Shown piece after piece: positions 1-8,579 of a DNA stretch of 64,000 nt. Both the position numbers and the translations under genes were made by a program. Below the pieces are notes generated by a model. The model did no database searches. It was not told the origin of the DNA and saw nothing but the letters and a program-made list of their open reading frames with translations. Numbering within the stretch: position 1 is the first letter of the stretch; every line of letters starts with the position of its first letter. Source of the stretch: Salinivirga sp035268865 (GTDB lineage: Bacteria; Bacteroidota; Bacteroidia; Bacteroidales; Salinivirgaceae); NCBI RefSeq assembly GCF_035268865.1, contig NZ_DATFKB010000024.1:1-64000 (forward strand), given 5' to 3'.

Positions 1-141
1 GACCAGATGGAGAAAACCCGGATAGAGACCAAGTCATTTGCTAAAAAACAGGAAGAGTACATCTGGTTTGCCATAATTGCCGCTATAGCCCTGTTAACGG
101 AAGCTGTGCTCAGAGCAACCATATTCAGAACAATGCCTTAA
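1..141 (+). CDS. batA: BatA C-terminal end (partial, VWA-domain membrane protein)
   Basis: This is an open frame entering from the left edge and ending at TAA 139-141 (46 codons visible). It carries a charged stretch (MEKTRIETK), a single hydrophobic segment (roughly residues 21-37 of the visible part: IWFAIIAAIALLTEAVL) and a short basic tail. This matches the C-terminal membrane anchor expected of BatA, the first VWA protein of the Bacteroides aerotolerance operon. The call rests mainly on its place 14 bases upstream of batB in the same direction. Only the tail is visible, so the VWA domain itself cannot be checked. Confidence 0.7.
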   Translation, partial: DQMEKTRIETKSFAKKQEEYIWFAIIAAIALLTEAVLRATIFRTMP

Positions 142-155
142 AAAACAGAACCAAT

Positions 156-1181
156 ATGTTTGAGTTTGGATACATACAATATTTACATCTACTGTGGATC
201 ATCCCGGTGTTAGTCCTGCTGTTTTGGATTATGCGCAGAAAGGGTAGAAAACAACTGGAGCGTTTTGCCAGCAGTAAAATGATTGCCCGAATGGCACCAA
301 TGCGCTCACGCTCAAAGCCATGGTGGAAATACATACTTTTAATGCTGGCTCTGGCAGCTATCATTTTGGCCATTGCCCGGCCACGCTTTGGTACACGTAT
401 GAAAGAGGTGCAGCGTGAAGGTAAAGAGCTTGTGGTAGCACTCGATGTTTCCAGAAGTATGTTGGCCACTGACATTCAGCCAAGCCGACTGGAACGGGCC
501 AAACGAGCTATTGTAAAGTTGCTCGATCGGCTCGATTACGACCGCATATCATTGATTGTATTTGCCGGTGAAGCTTATACACAATTGCCACTTACAACCG
601 ACTACCCGGCAGCTAAAATGTTTATTTCATCGGTCGAAACAGAAATGATTCCCCAGCAAGGTACAGCCATTGGCGCTGCCATTGGTCATGGTATAAATTC
701 ATTTTCGCCCGGCGAAGAGAAAAATAAAGCCCTGATTATTATCACAGATGGTGAAAATCACGAAGGAAATGCCATTGAAATGGCCAAAGAGGCAGCTGCA
801 AAAGATATTAAAATTTACACCATTGGAATGGGATTGCCCGAAGGAGGTCCAATACCTGTCAGAGGCAGGAGCAATGAGTTCCATAAAGACCGCAATGGTA
901 ATGTGGTAATTACCAAGCTCAACGAAGGAATGCTGCAGCAAATTGCAGCAGCAGGCGAGGGATCTTACATCAGAGCCAACAATATACGTTCGGGATTAAA
1001 CAGCCTGTTCGATGAAATCGATCAGCTTGAGAGAGCTAAAATGAAATCGAAAGTCTATGCCGAATACGACGAACAGTTTCAGTTTGCCGCCTGGATTGCC
1101 CTGTTTTTCCTGTTATTGGAATTCTTTATTCTGGAGCGGAAAAATAAATATTTGGCCAACGTAAAAATATTTCAAAAATGA
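156..1181 (+). CDS. batB: BatB, VWA-domain membrane protein of the aerotolerance operon
   Basis: This 341-residue protein has two N-terminal hydrophobic segments (about 8-26 and 58-76), a von Willebrand factor A domain (about 89-275) and a C-terminal membrane segment (about 309-327). The MIDAS metal site is visible as DVSRS at residues 97-101, followed by the threonine-bearing loop (PLTTDYP) and ITDGENHEG. The layout is that of BatB proteins, which sit in the inner membrane with the VWA domain and are linked to oxidative/aerotolerance stress in Bacteroides. It follows the batA end by 14 bases and overlaps batC by 4 bases (ATGA), indicating translational coupling. The biochemical role of the Bat complex is not settled in the literature I know. 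Confidence 0.93.
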   Translation: MFEFGYIQYLHLLWIIPVLVLLFWIMRRKGRKQLERFASSKMIARMAPMRSRSKPWWKYILLMLALAAIILAIARPRFGTRMKEVQREGKELVVALDVSRSMLATDIQPSRLERAKRAIVKLLDRLDYDRISLIVFAGEAYTQLPLTTDYPAAKMFISSVETEMIPQQGTAIGAAIGHGINSFSPGEEKNKALIIITDGENHEGNAIEMAKEAAAKDIKIYTIGMGLPEGGPIPVRGRSNEFHKDRNGNVVITKLNEGMLQQIAAAGEGSYIRANNIRSGLNSLFDEIDQLERAKMKSKVYAEYDEQFQFAAWIALFFLLLEFFILERKNKYLANVKIFQK

Positions 1182-1993
1182 TGAGGAGATTAATTAACAT
1201 ATTGCTTTTGCTACTATTTGCCGGATTAACGCAGAGTTATGCGCAAAAAGAGCGCAAGTACATTCGCAGTGGAAACGATATGTACTACGAAGCACTCGAC
1301 GACTCCCTTAAGGTGGATAGCACAATGATGCAGAAAGCCGAGGTTGAGTACCGTAAAGCCATTGAGAAAAAGCCCTCCACATATGAGGGCCGGAACAATT
1401 TGGCCAATAGTCTCTATCGCCAGAAAAAGTACGAAGAGGCCCTCAAAGAGTGGGAGTCGCTTACAAGCCTTAATGTGGATGAACGCAAAAAAAGCAAATT
1501 GTATCACAACATCGGGAATGCTTACCTTATGAATAGTAAGCTTAAGGAGAGCATTGAGGCTTATAAAAATGCACTGCGTAATTATCCCAGCGATACGGCT
1601 ACAAAATATAACCTGGCTTTTGCGCAAAGCAAATTGCGCGAACAACAACAGCAACAAAAGAAAAATCAGCAAAATAAAAATCAACAAAACAAAGATCAGC
1701 AGAAAAAGAATAAGCAACAGCAAAAGCAACAACAAAAAGATCAACAACAGAAACAACAGCAATCGGAACAAGAAAAGCGCAAACAAGAGCAGCAGGCTCA
1801 GCAAAAGCCCGGTGAACAGAAAAAAGCTCAGCAGAAACAAGGCAAAAAGGGCGAAAAAGGAGAGAAAATTTCTAAAGAAGATGCCATGCGCATATTGAAA
1901 GCGCTTGAAATTGACGAGAAAAAGCTGCAGCAAGAACTAAAAAGAAGAACAAAGAAAAGTTCGAATAGTAAAAAAACCGAGAAAGACTGGTAA
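1178..1993 (+). CDS. batC: BatC, TPR protein with a long Gln/Lys-rich tail
   Basis: This is a 271-residue secreted or periplasm-facing protein. It has a signal peptide (about residues 1-22, ending near SYAQ), two or three TPR-like helices (about 45-155, including YEGRNNLANSLYRQKKYEEAL and the NIGNAYLMNSKLKESIEAYK region), then an extreme Gln/Lys low-complexity stretch (about 160-225) and a charged helical C-terminus. TPR modules usually mediate protein contacts, here presumably with the VWA proteins BatA/BatB. It starts inside the batB stop (4-base overlap), and batD follows after 35 bases. The DNA under the low-complexity stretch is almost free of T on this strand, which creates long spurious open frames on both strands. 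Confidence 0.9.
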   Translation: MMRRLINILLLLLFAGLTQSYAQKERKYIRSGNDMYYEALDDSLKVDSTMMQKAEVEYRKAIEKKPSTYEGRNNLANSLYRQKKYEEALKEWESLTSLNVDERKKSKLYHNIGNAYLMNSKLKESIEAYKNALRNYPSDTATKYNLAFAQSKLREQQQQQKKNQQNKNQQNKDQQKKNKQQQKQQQKDQQQKQQQSEQEKRKQEQQAQQKPGEQKKAQQKQGKKGEKGEKISKEDAMRILKALEIDEKKLQQELKRRTKKSSNSKKTEKDW

Positions 1994-2028
1994 CTTTACA
2001 GGGTTTTTGACCCGAAAAATCGTACAAC

Positions 2029-3840
2029 ATGATAAGATTTTGGATTATAGCCATACAAATCATGATTTTACCCTTTGCCGCCACAGGGCAGGGGGTTAAC
2101 ATCACCGGTGAAGCGCCCAATGTAGTAAAAGTAGGGGAGCGCTTCCGGTTGGTATATAAAGTAGATGCTAAAACCGATGCGCCACATATCGAATTACCCG
2201 ATGTTTTTACTGTACTGTCGGGGCCGGGTGTTTCGCAAAGTACAAGCATACAAATTATTAATGGGCGGCAAACCACCTCTTTTAATCTTACCTTTACTTA
2301 TGTATTGGTGGCTGATAAAGCAGGTGAATACACCATACCCGCTGCAGAGGTAGAAAAAGACGGTGAAAAAGCCCGTTCCCGGCCTATTTCCATTGAGGTA
2401 TTAAAAAGCAATGCCAGCCAAAACCAATCGCAAGCACAGAGCAACTCCAAAACTCAAAAGCAAGAGGTAAAGTCGGGTGGCAGTGATTTCTTTGTGCGTG
2501 TTCAAATCAGCAGAAACAATATTTACCAGGGCGAACACCTCGTTGCTACCCTCAAACTCTATACAAAACTGAGTCTTGCAGGTTTTGAAGATATTAAGTT
2601 TCCTTCGTTCAGCGGTTTTTTTAACCAGGAGATCGAAACACCACAACAGATTTCGCTTCAACGCGAAAATGTAAACGGACAAATTTATCAAACCGGTGTA
2701 ATTAAAAAATACGTGTTGTTCCCACAGCGCAGCGGTAAACTTACCATCGATCCTTTTGAAGTGGAAGCTGTAGTCAGAGAGCGGGTAAGGAGCAACGATC
2801 CTTTCGACGATTTCTTTGGTGGACGATACCGGCGATACACCATAAAAGATGAAAGTCCACAAACTACTGTAACAGTAAAGCCTTTGCCTGCAGGAGCACC
2901 TGCCTCTTTCAGCGGTGCTGTGGGTAATTTTAATCTCGAAACCTCGGTTGATAAAACATCCCTTAAAGCCAACGAGTCGCTGACATTAACCGTAAAACTC
3001 ACCGGTGAGGGTAACCTTAAGTTGGTAGAGATGCCCAAACCCGAATTCCCGGGCGATTTCGAGGTGTACGATCCTAAAATCAAACCTGCAATTCGCGTAA
3101 CGCCCAGCGGAGCGCGCGGTTCCATTACCTATGAGTACCTGCTTATACCAAGACACGAAGGAACATTTGAGCTTAATCCTGTTACATTCAGTTATTTTAA
3201 TCCTGCCACAAGGCAGTATAAAACACTCAAAGGACAATCATTCGACATTGAGGTAGAAAAAGGCGACGGTTCCCAGAGCGGGGTCGTGGTTTCCAACTAC
3301 AGCAAGCAGGATGTAACCAATATTGGAACAGACATACGTTTTATACAATCAGGCAATTTAGGGCTCCGGCCCATGAATACCGTATTCTTTGGAACTTCAC
3401 TGTTTTGGCTCATTTATATTTTAGGCATCGGGCTCACCATCATTGTACTGCTCATACGCCGTAAAAAAATCAAAGAGAGCGCCGACCAGTTGCGCATGCG
3501 CACCAAAAAAGCCAGCAAGGTGAGTAAGAAACGCCTGCGCGCCGCTGCCAAAGAATTAAAAGCCGGTAACGATGGTGCAATGTACGAGGCTATTCTGAAA
3601 GCCATATGGGGTTACCTGGCCGATAAACTCACCATTGATGTGGCTTCGCTCACACGTGATAATGTTGGCGACATGCTAAAAGAGCAAGGTGTACCTGCAG
3701 AAATCATTGAAAAACTAATTAAGTTAATTGATGACTGTGAATTTGCCCGATACGCACCGTCGGCAGCTCAAAGCGACAGTAAAAAAGTATACAACGATGC
3801 CGCCGATATCATTGGTAAACTTGAAAAACAGATTAAATGA
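2029..3840 (+). CDS. batD: BatD, oxygen-tolerance membrane protein
   Basis: This 603-residue protein has a signal peptide (about 1-20), a long extracytoplasmic part made of beta-rich repeats (about 21-450; the family-typical opening is ITGEAPNVVKVGERFRLVYK), one membrane segment (about 452-478, LFWLIYILGIGLTIIVLL), then a very basic stretch and a helical cytoplasmic tail of about 120 residues. This is the BatD architecture. BatD is thought to work with the VWA proteins BatA/BatB in envelope stress tolerance. The stop overlaps the batE start by 4 bases. A Ser/Gln-rich linker (about residues 126-150) separates the first and second beta domains. Confidence 0.92.
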   Translation: MIRFWIIAIQIMILPFAATGQGVNITGEAPNVVKVGERFRLVYKVDAKTDAPHIELPDVFTVLSGPGVSQSTSIQIINGRQTTSFNLTFTYVLVADKAGEYTIPAAEVEKDGEKARSRPISIEVLKSNASQNQSQAQSNSKTQKQEVKSGGSDFFVRVQISRNNIYQGEHLVATLKLYTKLSLAGFEDIKFPSFSGFFNQEIETPQQISLQRENVNGQIYQTGVIKKYVLFPQRSGKLTIDPFEVEAVVRERVRSNDPFDDFFGGRYRRYTIKDESPQTTVTVKPLPAGAPASFSGAVGNFNLETSVDKTSLKANESLTLTVKLTGEGNLKLVEMPKPEFPGDFEVYDPKIKPAIRVTPSGARGSITYEYLLIPRHEGTFELNPVTFSYFNPATRQYKTLKGQSFDIEVEKGDGSQSGVVVSNYSKQDVTNIGTDIRFIQSGNLGLRPMNTVFFGTSLFWLIYILGIGLTIIVLLIRRKKIKESADQLRMRTKKASKVSKKRLRAAAKELKAGNDGAMYEAILKAIWGYLADKLTIDVASLTRDNVGDMLKEQGVPAEIIEKLIKLIDDCEFARYAPSAAQSDSKKVYNDAADIIGKLEKQIK

Positions 3841-4625
3841 TGACAAAAAAGTTAATCACATATATCGTTACAGGATGGTTTGCCATAGTAATGGCTATGG
3901 GAGCCACACCACAAGAAAACGAGGCTGCAAAGTATAAAACATGGATCGATTCGGCAGAAGCCGCTTATACAAACCAAGACTATAGCAAAGCCGCAGATTT
4001 TTACCAACAGGTGTTGGAGCACGGCATGACATCAGCAGACCTGCATTACAACCTTGGGAACGCCTGGTATAAGCAGGGAGCGTTACCGCAGGCTATTCTG
4101 CATTATGAAAAAGCATTGAAATACAATCCGGCGCACGAGGATGCCCGTTTTAACCTGCAAATGGCCAATAGTCTCATAACCGACCGCATTGAGCCTTCAC
4201 ACGTACCATTTTACAAGCGGTGGTACAAACAATTATGGCAATCCATGCCCATTGATTCATGGGCCGTATTGAGTATTGTGGCATTTTTGGCACTTATCGG
4301 AGCCATACTGCTGTTTGTATTCACCCGCTCCATAGCACTTAAAAAGACAGTAGTGCCCATTGGCCTGCTGGGACTTGTACTCATGATTTTGAGTTTGACA
4401 CTTGGCGCCGAGGCCCGGTCCTATTTGGAAGATACCCACAAGGCTATTGTGTTTGAACCAACCTTAAACGTAAAAAGCTCGCCCGATAACAGCGGCACAG
4501 ATTTGTTTACCATCCACGAAGGATTGAAAGTTGAGGTACGTCAGGAGCTCGGCGAATGGTCAGAAATTGAAATCGCCGACGGGCGCGTAGGCTGGGTACC
4601 CAACGAAAGCTTTAAAAAGGTGTAA
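3837..4625 (+). CDS. batE: BatE, TPR and SH3-like membrane protein
   Basis: This is a 262-residue protein with a signal peptide (about 1-22), a TPR pair (about 30-110, with YNLGNAWYKQGALPQAILHY as the clearest repeat), two hydrophobic segments (about 140-162 and 172-190) and a C-terminal bacterial SH3-like domain (about 205-262, LNVKSSPD...GWVPNESFKKV). TPR plus SH3 is the BatE layout. It is the last gene of the operon: its start overlaps batD by ATGA, and a strong hairpin terminator follows 30 bases after its stop. Confidence 0.92.
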   Translation: MMTKKLITYIVTGWFAIVMAMGATPQENEAAKYKTWIDSAEAAYTNQDYSKAADFYQQVLEHGMTSADLHYNLGNAWYKQGALPQAILHYEKALKYNPAHEDARFNLQMANSLITDRIEPSHVPFYKRWYKQLWQSMPIDSWAVLSIVAFLALIGAILLFVFTRSIALKKTVVPIGLLGLVLMILSLTLGAEARSYLEDTHKAIVFEPTLNVKSSPDNSGTDLFTIHEGLKVEVRQELGEWSEIEIADGRVGWVPNESFKKV

Positions 4626-5052
4626 CCAAAACATTGTTTTTACAATAAACCGGATAAAAAGTGAGGGTTTCGCACAAAGCGAAGCCCTCACTTTTTATTT
4701 ACGATCTCGATGGAATCGAGAAAAGTAATTTGTCGCAAATTTTGTGTGTCCCGGCTGCTCCATAATTGCAACTAAAACCAGCAACTCACCAGATGTATTG
4801 TTCATTAAATTTTACAAAGCAAACGTTCCGTATGTTGTGGAGTATTAAAGCCCTTAATAATAATTATTTAGGATGGTGGGGGTTTGGGTTTCAGATCGCA
4901 TGTGTGGCATTAATGCATTTTTCATGTTCATGACTAAGAAATACATGTTCAATCTCAGGATATGCGCAGTCGTCGGGTTTTAGTTTACCATGTTGTGCAG
5001 GCTGCATACTTTTGTTTCATCAGATTTATTAATAATTTAAAATCAAATAAAA
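4626..5052. other. Gene-free stretch between bat operon and outer-membrane protein gene
   Basis: These 427 bases hold the bat terminator, a small hairpin at about 4706-4720 (CTCGAT...ATCGAG) and a short A/T palindrome at about 4728-4742. An AT-rich leader follows before the start at 5053. I see no coding frame or RNA gene. The promoter of the downstream gene is presumably in the last 100 bases, but no convincing TAnnTTTG element stood out. Confidence 0.5.
4656..4700 (+). terminator. Rho-independent terminator of the bat operon, also a palindromic repeat copy
   Basis: An 18-base stem (4656-4673 pairing with 4679-4696, one G-T wobble) closes a 5-base loop and ends in a T run. The stem core GAGGGTTTCGC / GCGAAGCCCTC is nearly the same as two palindromes at 25071-25103 and 26008-26040. 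The flanking A and T runs make it bidirectional in principle. Confidence 0.9.
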
Positions 5053-5640
5053 ATGAAAACAAAAGTATTAGTTATTACAAGCATGTTTGCACTTTTAACG
5101 TTGGGCGCAATGGCTCAAAAAAGTGATAAGAAATTTAGTGTAGAATTTAACGCCGGAGCAGCTTTTCCCGTGAAAGAAATCGGGGAGACTAAACTTAATC
5201 CCGGTGCAGGGTTTGAAGGTCTTTTACACTATCGTTTCATGCCGCATTTGGGCGTATATGCCGGTTGGGGCTGGAACAAGTTGTCGGCCAATAATTCATT
5301 TGCCGGCAGCGATATGTGTTTCGAAGAAACAGGTTATGTTTTTGGGTTACAGTTCATGCATCCCATTGCCGATTACCCGTTTTCGTATTACGTTCGGGGC
5401 GCCGGCTTGTATAATCATATTGAGATTGAAAATGCTGATGGTGAAATTATTCACGATACCGGTCACGGATTAGGTTTTCAGGTTGCAGGTGGTTTGAATT
5501 TCAATCTGGGTGAAAACTGGAGCCTGAATCCCGGTGTCAAGTTCAATACTTTGAGCCGCGATCTCGATTTCGAAGGTATTTCAATGACTATGGATTATCA
5601 ATACATTGCTGTGAGGGTAGGTGTAATCCGGAAATTTTGA
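5053..5640 (+). CDS. Small outer-membrane beta-barrel protein
   Basis: This is a 195-residue protein with a clear signal peptide (about 1-22, ...TLGAMAQ) followed by alternating hydrophobic/polar strands typical of an eight-stranded barrel of the OmpA/OmpW-like porin family. It ends IAVRVGVIRKF with the terminal aromatic residue used by outer-membrane barrels. It stands alone between the bat terminator and its own terminator, so it is a single-gene unit. No specific substrate or role can be read from the sequence. Confidence 0.75.
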   Translation: MKTKVLVITSMFALLTLGAMAQKSDKKFSVEFNAGAAFPVKEIGETKLNPGAGFEGLLHYRFMPHLGVYAGWGWNKLSANNSFAGSDMCFEETGYVFGLQFMHPIADYPFSYYVRGAGLYNHIEIENADGEIIHDTGHGLGFQVAGGLNFNLGENWSLNPGVKFNTLSRDLDFEGISMTMDYQYIAVRVGVIRKF

Positions 5641-5651
5641 AAGCTATAGAT

Positions 5652-5688
5652 GAGCGGGTTTTGATGCATTTGCAAACCCGCTCTTTTT
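5652..5688 (+). terminator. Rho-independent terminator after the barrel protein gene
   Basis: A 10-base stem GAGCGGGTTT (5652-5661) pairs perfectly with AAACCCGCTC (5674-5683) around a 12-base loop and is followed by five T. It lies 12 bases after the stop of the plus-strand gene. Confidence 0.88.
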
Positions 5689-5762
5689 ACAATTCACACG
5701 TCATGAGCTTTAAACAAAAAGTATCAACCTCCTCATTTAAACCCTTCTTTCAAATATTAAAT

Positions 5763-6842
5763 TCACTCTCCGGGATAATTTAAAACATCTTCCTCTCCGT
5801 CATACATCCTGTAAAAACCTTCTGCCAAGGCTTCCATCTCACTTTCTCCGGGAAATACATGGTAATCAGCAAGTGTAGCCACGTAGCTTTCTAAATCGTC
5901 AGTAAGCCTTTTGCTGTGTGCTATGCCACCAGTAATACCAATGCCCTGTGCACGTCCTTGTGAAGCGGCAATGCAGGCGCCTATCTCTTTGGCTACCTGG
6001 TAAACAAATGCATCGTAAATCAGTTCGGCTTTTTTATTACCATTGTCTATCATTTTAAGCACTTCCCGCACATCAGTGGTGCCCAGGTATGCTTTAAATC
6101 CGCTGTTTTGTGAGAATAGTTTTTTTACTTCCGGCTCCGGTTTGCTGTAGCATAATTCCATTACACCACGCAAGGGAAGTGCTCCGGCACGGTTAGGAGA
6201 GAAGGGCCCCATTCCAAGCAAACCATCGTTTACATCTACTATGCGGCCACCACTGACAAGGGCTATTGAGATACCACCACCCAGGTGTGCCACCACAAAG
6301 TTTGATTCATTAAATGGCACTTGATAGATTTTAGAGAGTTTGCGTGCTGTCATTTTTACATTTAGCGTATGCGCACGGCCATCGCGCACAATACAGGGTA
6401 CTCCCGATATTTTGGCCACTTCACTTAATCTGCTGGTGGAAACCGGGTCTACCGTGAAACATTCCTCCAGGCCAAATTCTTTTTTTAGTTTATCTGCCAG
6501 GAGGCTGCCCAGATTAGAGGCATGTTCACCGTATTGAGCAGAGCGGGCATCATACAGGAATTCCTCATTGATACGGTATGTGCCTCCACTGACGGGTTTT
6601 ACAATGCCACCCCGTCCTACAATTCCAATTACTTTAACTGAATTATTTTTAATGTATTCGTCCAAATAAAGTTTTATTTTTTTGTGGCGGTATGGCAGCT
6701 GATCAGCAATGCGCTCAAATTGCTGCAACTCGCTTTGGGGGTGGTCAATGTTCGCTGATGAGAGTTCGCCCTGGCGGTTGTAAAAAGCAACCTTAGTAGA
6801 TGTGGAACCCGGATTAATGACTATTATAGCTTCGTTCTCCAT
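5763..6842 (-). CDS. Butyrate kinase family protein, divergent paralogue
   Basis: This 359-residue member of the acetate/butyrate kinase (ASKHA) fold would make acyl phosphate and ADP from ATP and a short-chain acid, or ATP in reverse. The phosphate-1 loop NPGSTSTK (residues 10-17), the GRGG loop, EHASNLG and the HLGGGIS motif are all intact. The block that reads RKSIFHALNQK in the canonical copy at 51999 is here VRDGRAHTLNVK, and DPVVVDE is replaced by DPVSTSRL, so substrate preference may differ from butyrate. It stands alone on the minus strand, facing away from the acyl-CoA dehydrogenase/IcmF operon. It is one of three paralogues in the window. An active kinase is likely, but which acid it uses is open. 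Confidence 0.82.
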   Translation of the reverse strand: MENEAIIVINPGSTSTKVAFYNRQGELSSANIDHPQSELQQFERIADQLPYRHKKIKLYLDEYIKNNSVKVIGIVGRGGIVKPVSGGTYRINEEFLYDARSAQYGEHASNLGSLLADKLKKEFGLEECFTVDPVSTSRLSEVAKISGVPCIVRDGRAHTLNVKMTARKLSKIYQVPFNESNFVVAHLGGGISIALVSGGRIVDVNDGLLGMGPFSPNRAGALPLRGVMELCYSKPEPEVKKLFSQNSGFKAYLGTTDVREVLKMIDNGNKKAELIYDAFVYQVAKEIGACIAASQGRAQGIGITGGIAHSKRLTDDLESYVATLADYHVFPGESEMEALAEGFYRMYDGEEDVLNYPGE

Positions 6843-7400
6843 ATTTTGTTTTTGTGAGGATTTTTAATTTAAAAAGGTATAAAAGATGCTTTTTTATCAA
6901 TCTTTCATTCAGCCCGCTATTGTTGTAATTTAATAAAAGTAATAATTCTGACTTGTAAGATAAAAGACTTTTAGGTCAACTTTTGTTCATGAATTTAGTT
7001 AAGTAATTAAAACCCAACTTGAGCGGTTTGAACATAGTGAAAAAGCGTTTTTACGCCAGCAGGCAGATAATTCTATGCTCCGCTGTCCACGTTTGCTGAA
7101 GCTATAGCGTTTCACCTGCGGCAAGTCTATGGCGAGCGAAGCGAAGCGAAAGCTACGCGAAGGCGAAGCCGATTTAGAAATTGTCGGTTTTCACCGAATA
7201 AGTGAGGTGAAAGGCATACAATTTCTTCATCGTGTCCAAAAAATGCTCAATTTGGATAAAAGTGATATGCATATACAAAATTTTACATAATAACAAATTA
7301 ATATATTTATATGCTTTTATAGTTAAATTGATTTTATTAACTTGTATAACCAAATGATTGATTTTGTGGGCAGATTATTCATCACTAAAACTAAATTACT
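6843..7400. other. 558-base divergent intergenic region with a compositionally odd block
   Basis: This lies between the divergent kinase gene (minus) and the acyl-CoA dehydrogenase gene (plus), so it should contain both promoters. The outer parts are AT-rich. The middle (about 7020-7230) is GC-richer and contains reiterated GCGAAGC-type words (about 7130-7175), a small hairpin GCGT-TTTT-ACGC (7042-7053) and a longer inverted repeat TTTCACCT (7110-7117) / AGGTGAAA (7205-7212). I see no coding frame. It could be a decayed mobile or repeat element, or a structured leader. Confidence 0.45.
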
Positions 7401-8543
7401 ATGCATTTTGAATACACCGAAGAGCAAATTATGGCGCAACAATCCGCAAGGGATCTTGCCCAAAAAGAGTTTATCCAGGATGTGATTGAGCGTGATACCC
7501 ATGCTATTTTTCCTGAAAAACACGTAAAAAAGCTGGCCGAACTGGGCTTTATGGGTATGCAGGTCGATCCGAAATACGATGGCACTGGTATGGATACGGT
7601 TTCGTATGTACTGGCGCTGGAAGAGATTTCAAAAGTTGACTCATCGTTGGCTGTGATCATGTCGGTGAACAACTCACTGGTATGCTTTCCAATAGAGAAA
7701 TATGGCAACGAGGAGCAAAAAGAAAAATTCCTCATGCCACTTGCACGCGGCGATAAGCTGGGTGCATTCTTGCTTTCCGAGCCCGAAGCCGGCTCCGATG
7801 CTACTAAGCAACGAACCATTGCAGAGGATAAAGGAGATTATTACATAATAAATGGTACCAAGAATTGGATTACAAGTGGTAATTCAGCCAATACTTATGT
7901 GGTTATTGCACACACACATCCGGAAAAGGGGCACAAGGGCATCAATGCTTTCATAGTGGATCGTCATGCTGAAGGCATAAGTGTAGGCCAGCACGAGGAC
8001 AAGATGGGCATGCGGAGCTCCGACACTCATTCAGTAATGTTTAGCGATGTGAAAGTGCCAAAGGAGAATCGCCTGGGTGATGATGGTATGGGTTTTAAAA
8101 TTGCAATGAAAACTTTGGAAGCCGGCCGGCTGGGTATTGCAGCGCAGGCTCTGGGACTGGCTTCAGGTGCATATGAGCTGGCACTCAAATATGCCAAAGA
8201 GCGTAAAGCATTTGGTACTGAAATTATCAATCACCAGGCTATTGCCTTTAAGTTGGCCGATATGGCAACAGAGATAGAAATGATGCGATTGCTTGCTTTT
8301 AAAGCTGCCTGGCTCAAAGATAGTGGGAAACCTTTTGGAACCGCAAGTGCCATGGCAAAGCTCGCCTGCGCCGAAAAAGCCATGCAAATTACCACCGAGG
8401 CTGTACAAATTCACGGCGGTTACGGGTATGTGAAAGAATACCATGTGGAGCGCCTGATGCGTGATGCCAAACTCACCCAGATTTACGAGGGTACATCTGA
8501 AATACAAAAAATTGTAATCTCAAGAGCTATCACTTCAGCATAA
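7401..8543 (+). CDS. Acyl-CoA dehydrogenase (short-chain/butyryl-CoA type)
   Basis: This is a 380-residue flavoprotein of the usual length for the family. It shows the FAD/substrate signature LSEPEAGSDA, the TKNWITSG strand, the QAIAFKLADMATEIE helix and, near the C-terminus, YEGTSEIQ. The Glu at about residue 363 is the catalytic base that removes the alpha proton of acyl-CoA. The family oxidises acyl-CoA to trans-2-enoyl-CoA, or runs in reverse with an electron-transfer flavoprotein. No etfAB genes are visible nearby. It sits 36 bases upstream of the IcmF gene, which supports butyryl- or isobutyryl-CoA as substrate. Exact chain specificity cannot be read from the sequence. Confidence 0.92.
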   Translation: MHFEYTEEQIMAQQSARDLAQKEFIQDVIERDTHAIFPEKHVKKLAELGFMGMQVDPKYDGTGMDTVSYVLALEEISKVDSSLAVIMSVNNSLVCFPIEKYGNEEQKEKFLMPLARGDKLGAFLLSEPEAGSDATKQRTIAEDKGDYYIINGTKNWITSGNSANTYVVIAHTHPEKGHKGINAFIVDRHAEGISVGQHEDKMGMRSSDTHSVMFSDVKVPKENRLGDDGMGFKIAMKTLEAGRLGIAAQALGLASGAYELALKYAKERKAFGTEIINHQAIAFKLADMATEIEMMRLLAFKAAWLKDSGKPFGTASAMAKLACAEKAMQITTEAVQIHGGYGYVKEYHVERLMRDAKLTQIYEGTSEIQKIVISRAITSA

Positions 8544-8579
8544 CATGCTGCGGCTAAAAAACATCAAGAAATCAGTGTT

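Noticed and set aside
1226..1933. Long minus-strand open frame of 235 codons, rich in Leu and Phe
   Set aside because: It is the antisense of the Gln/Lys-rich batC tail. Composition is explained by the low-complexity tract and there is no signal, family or promoter.
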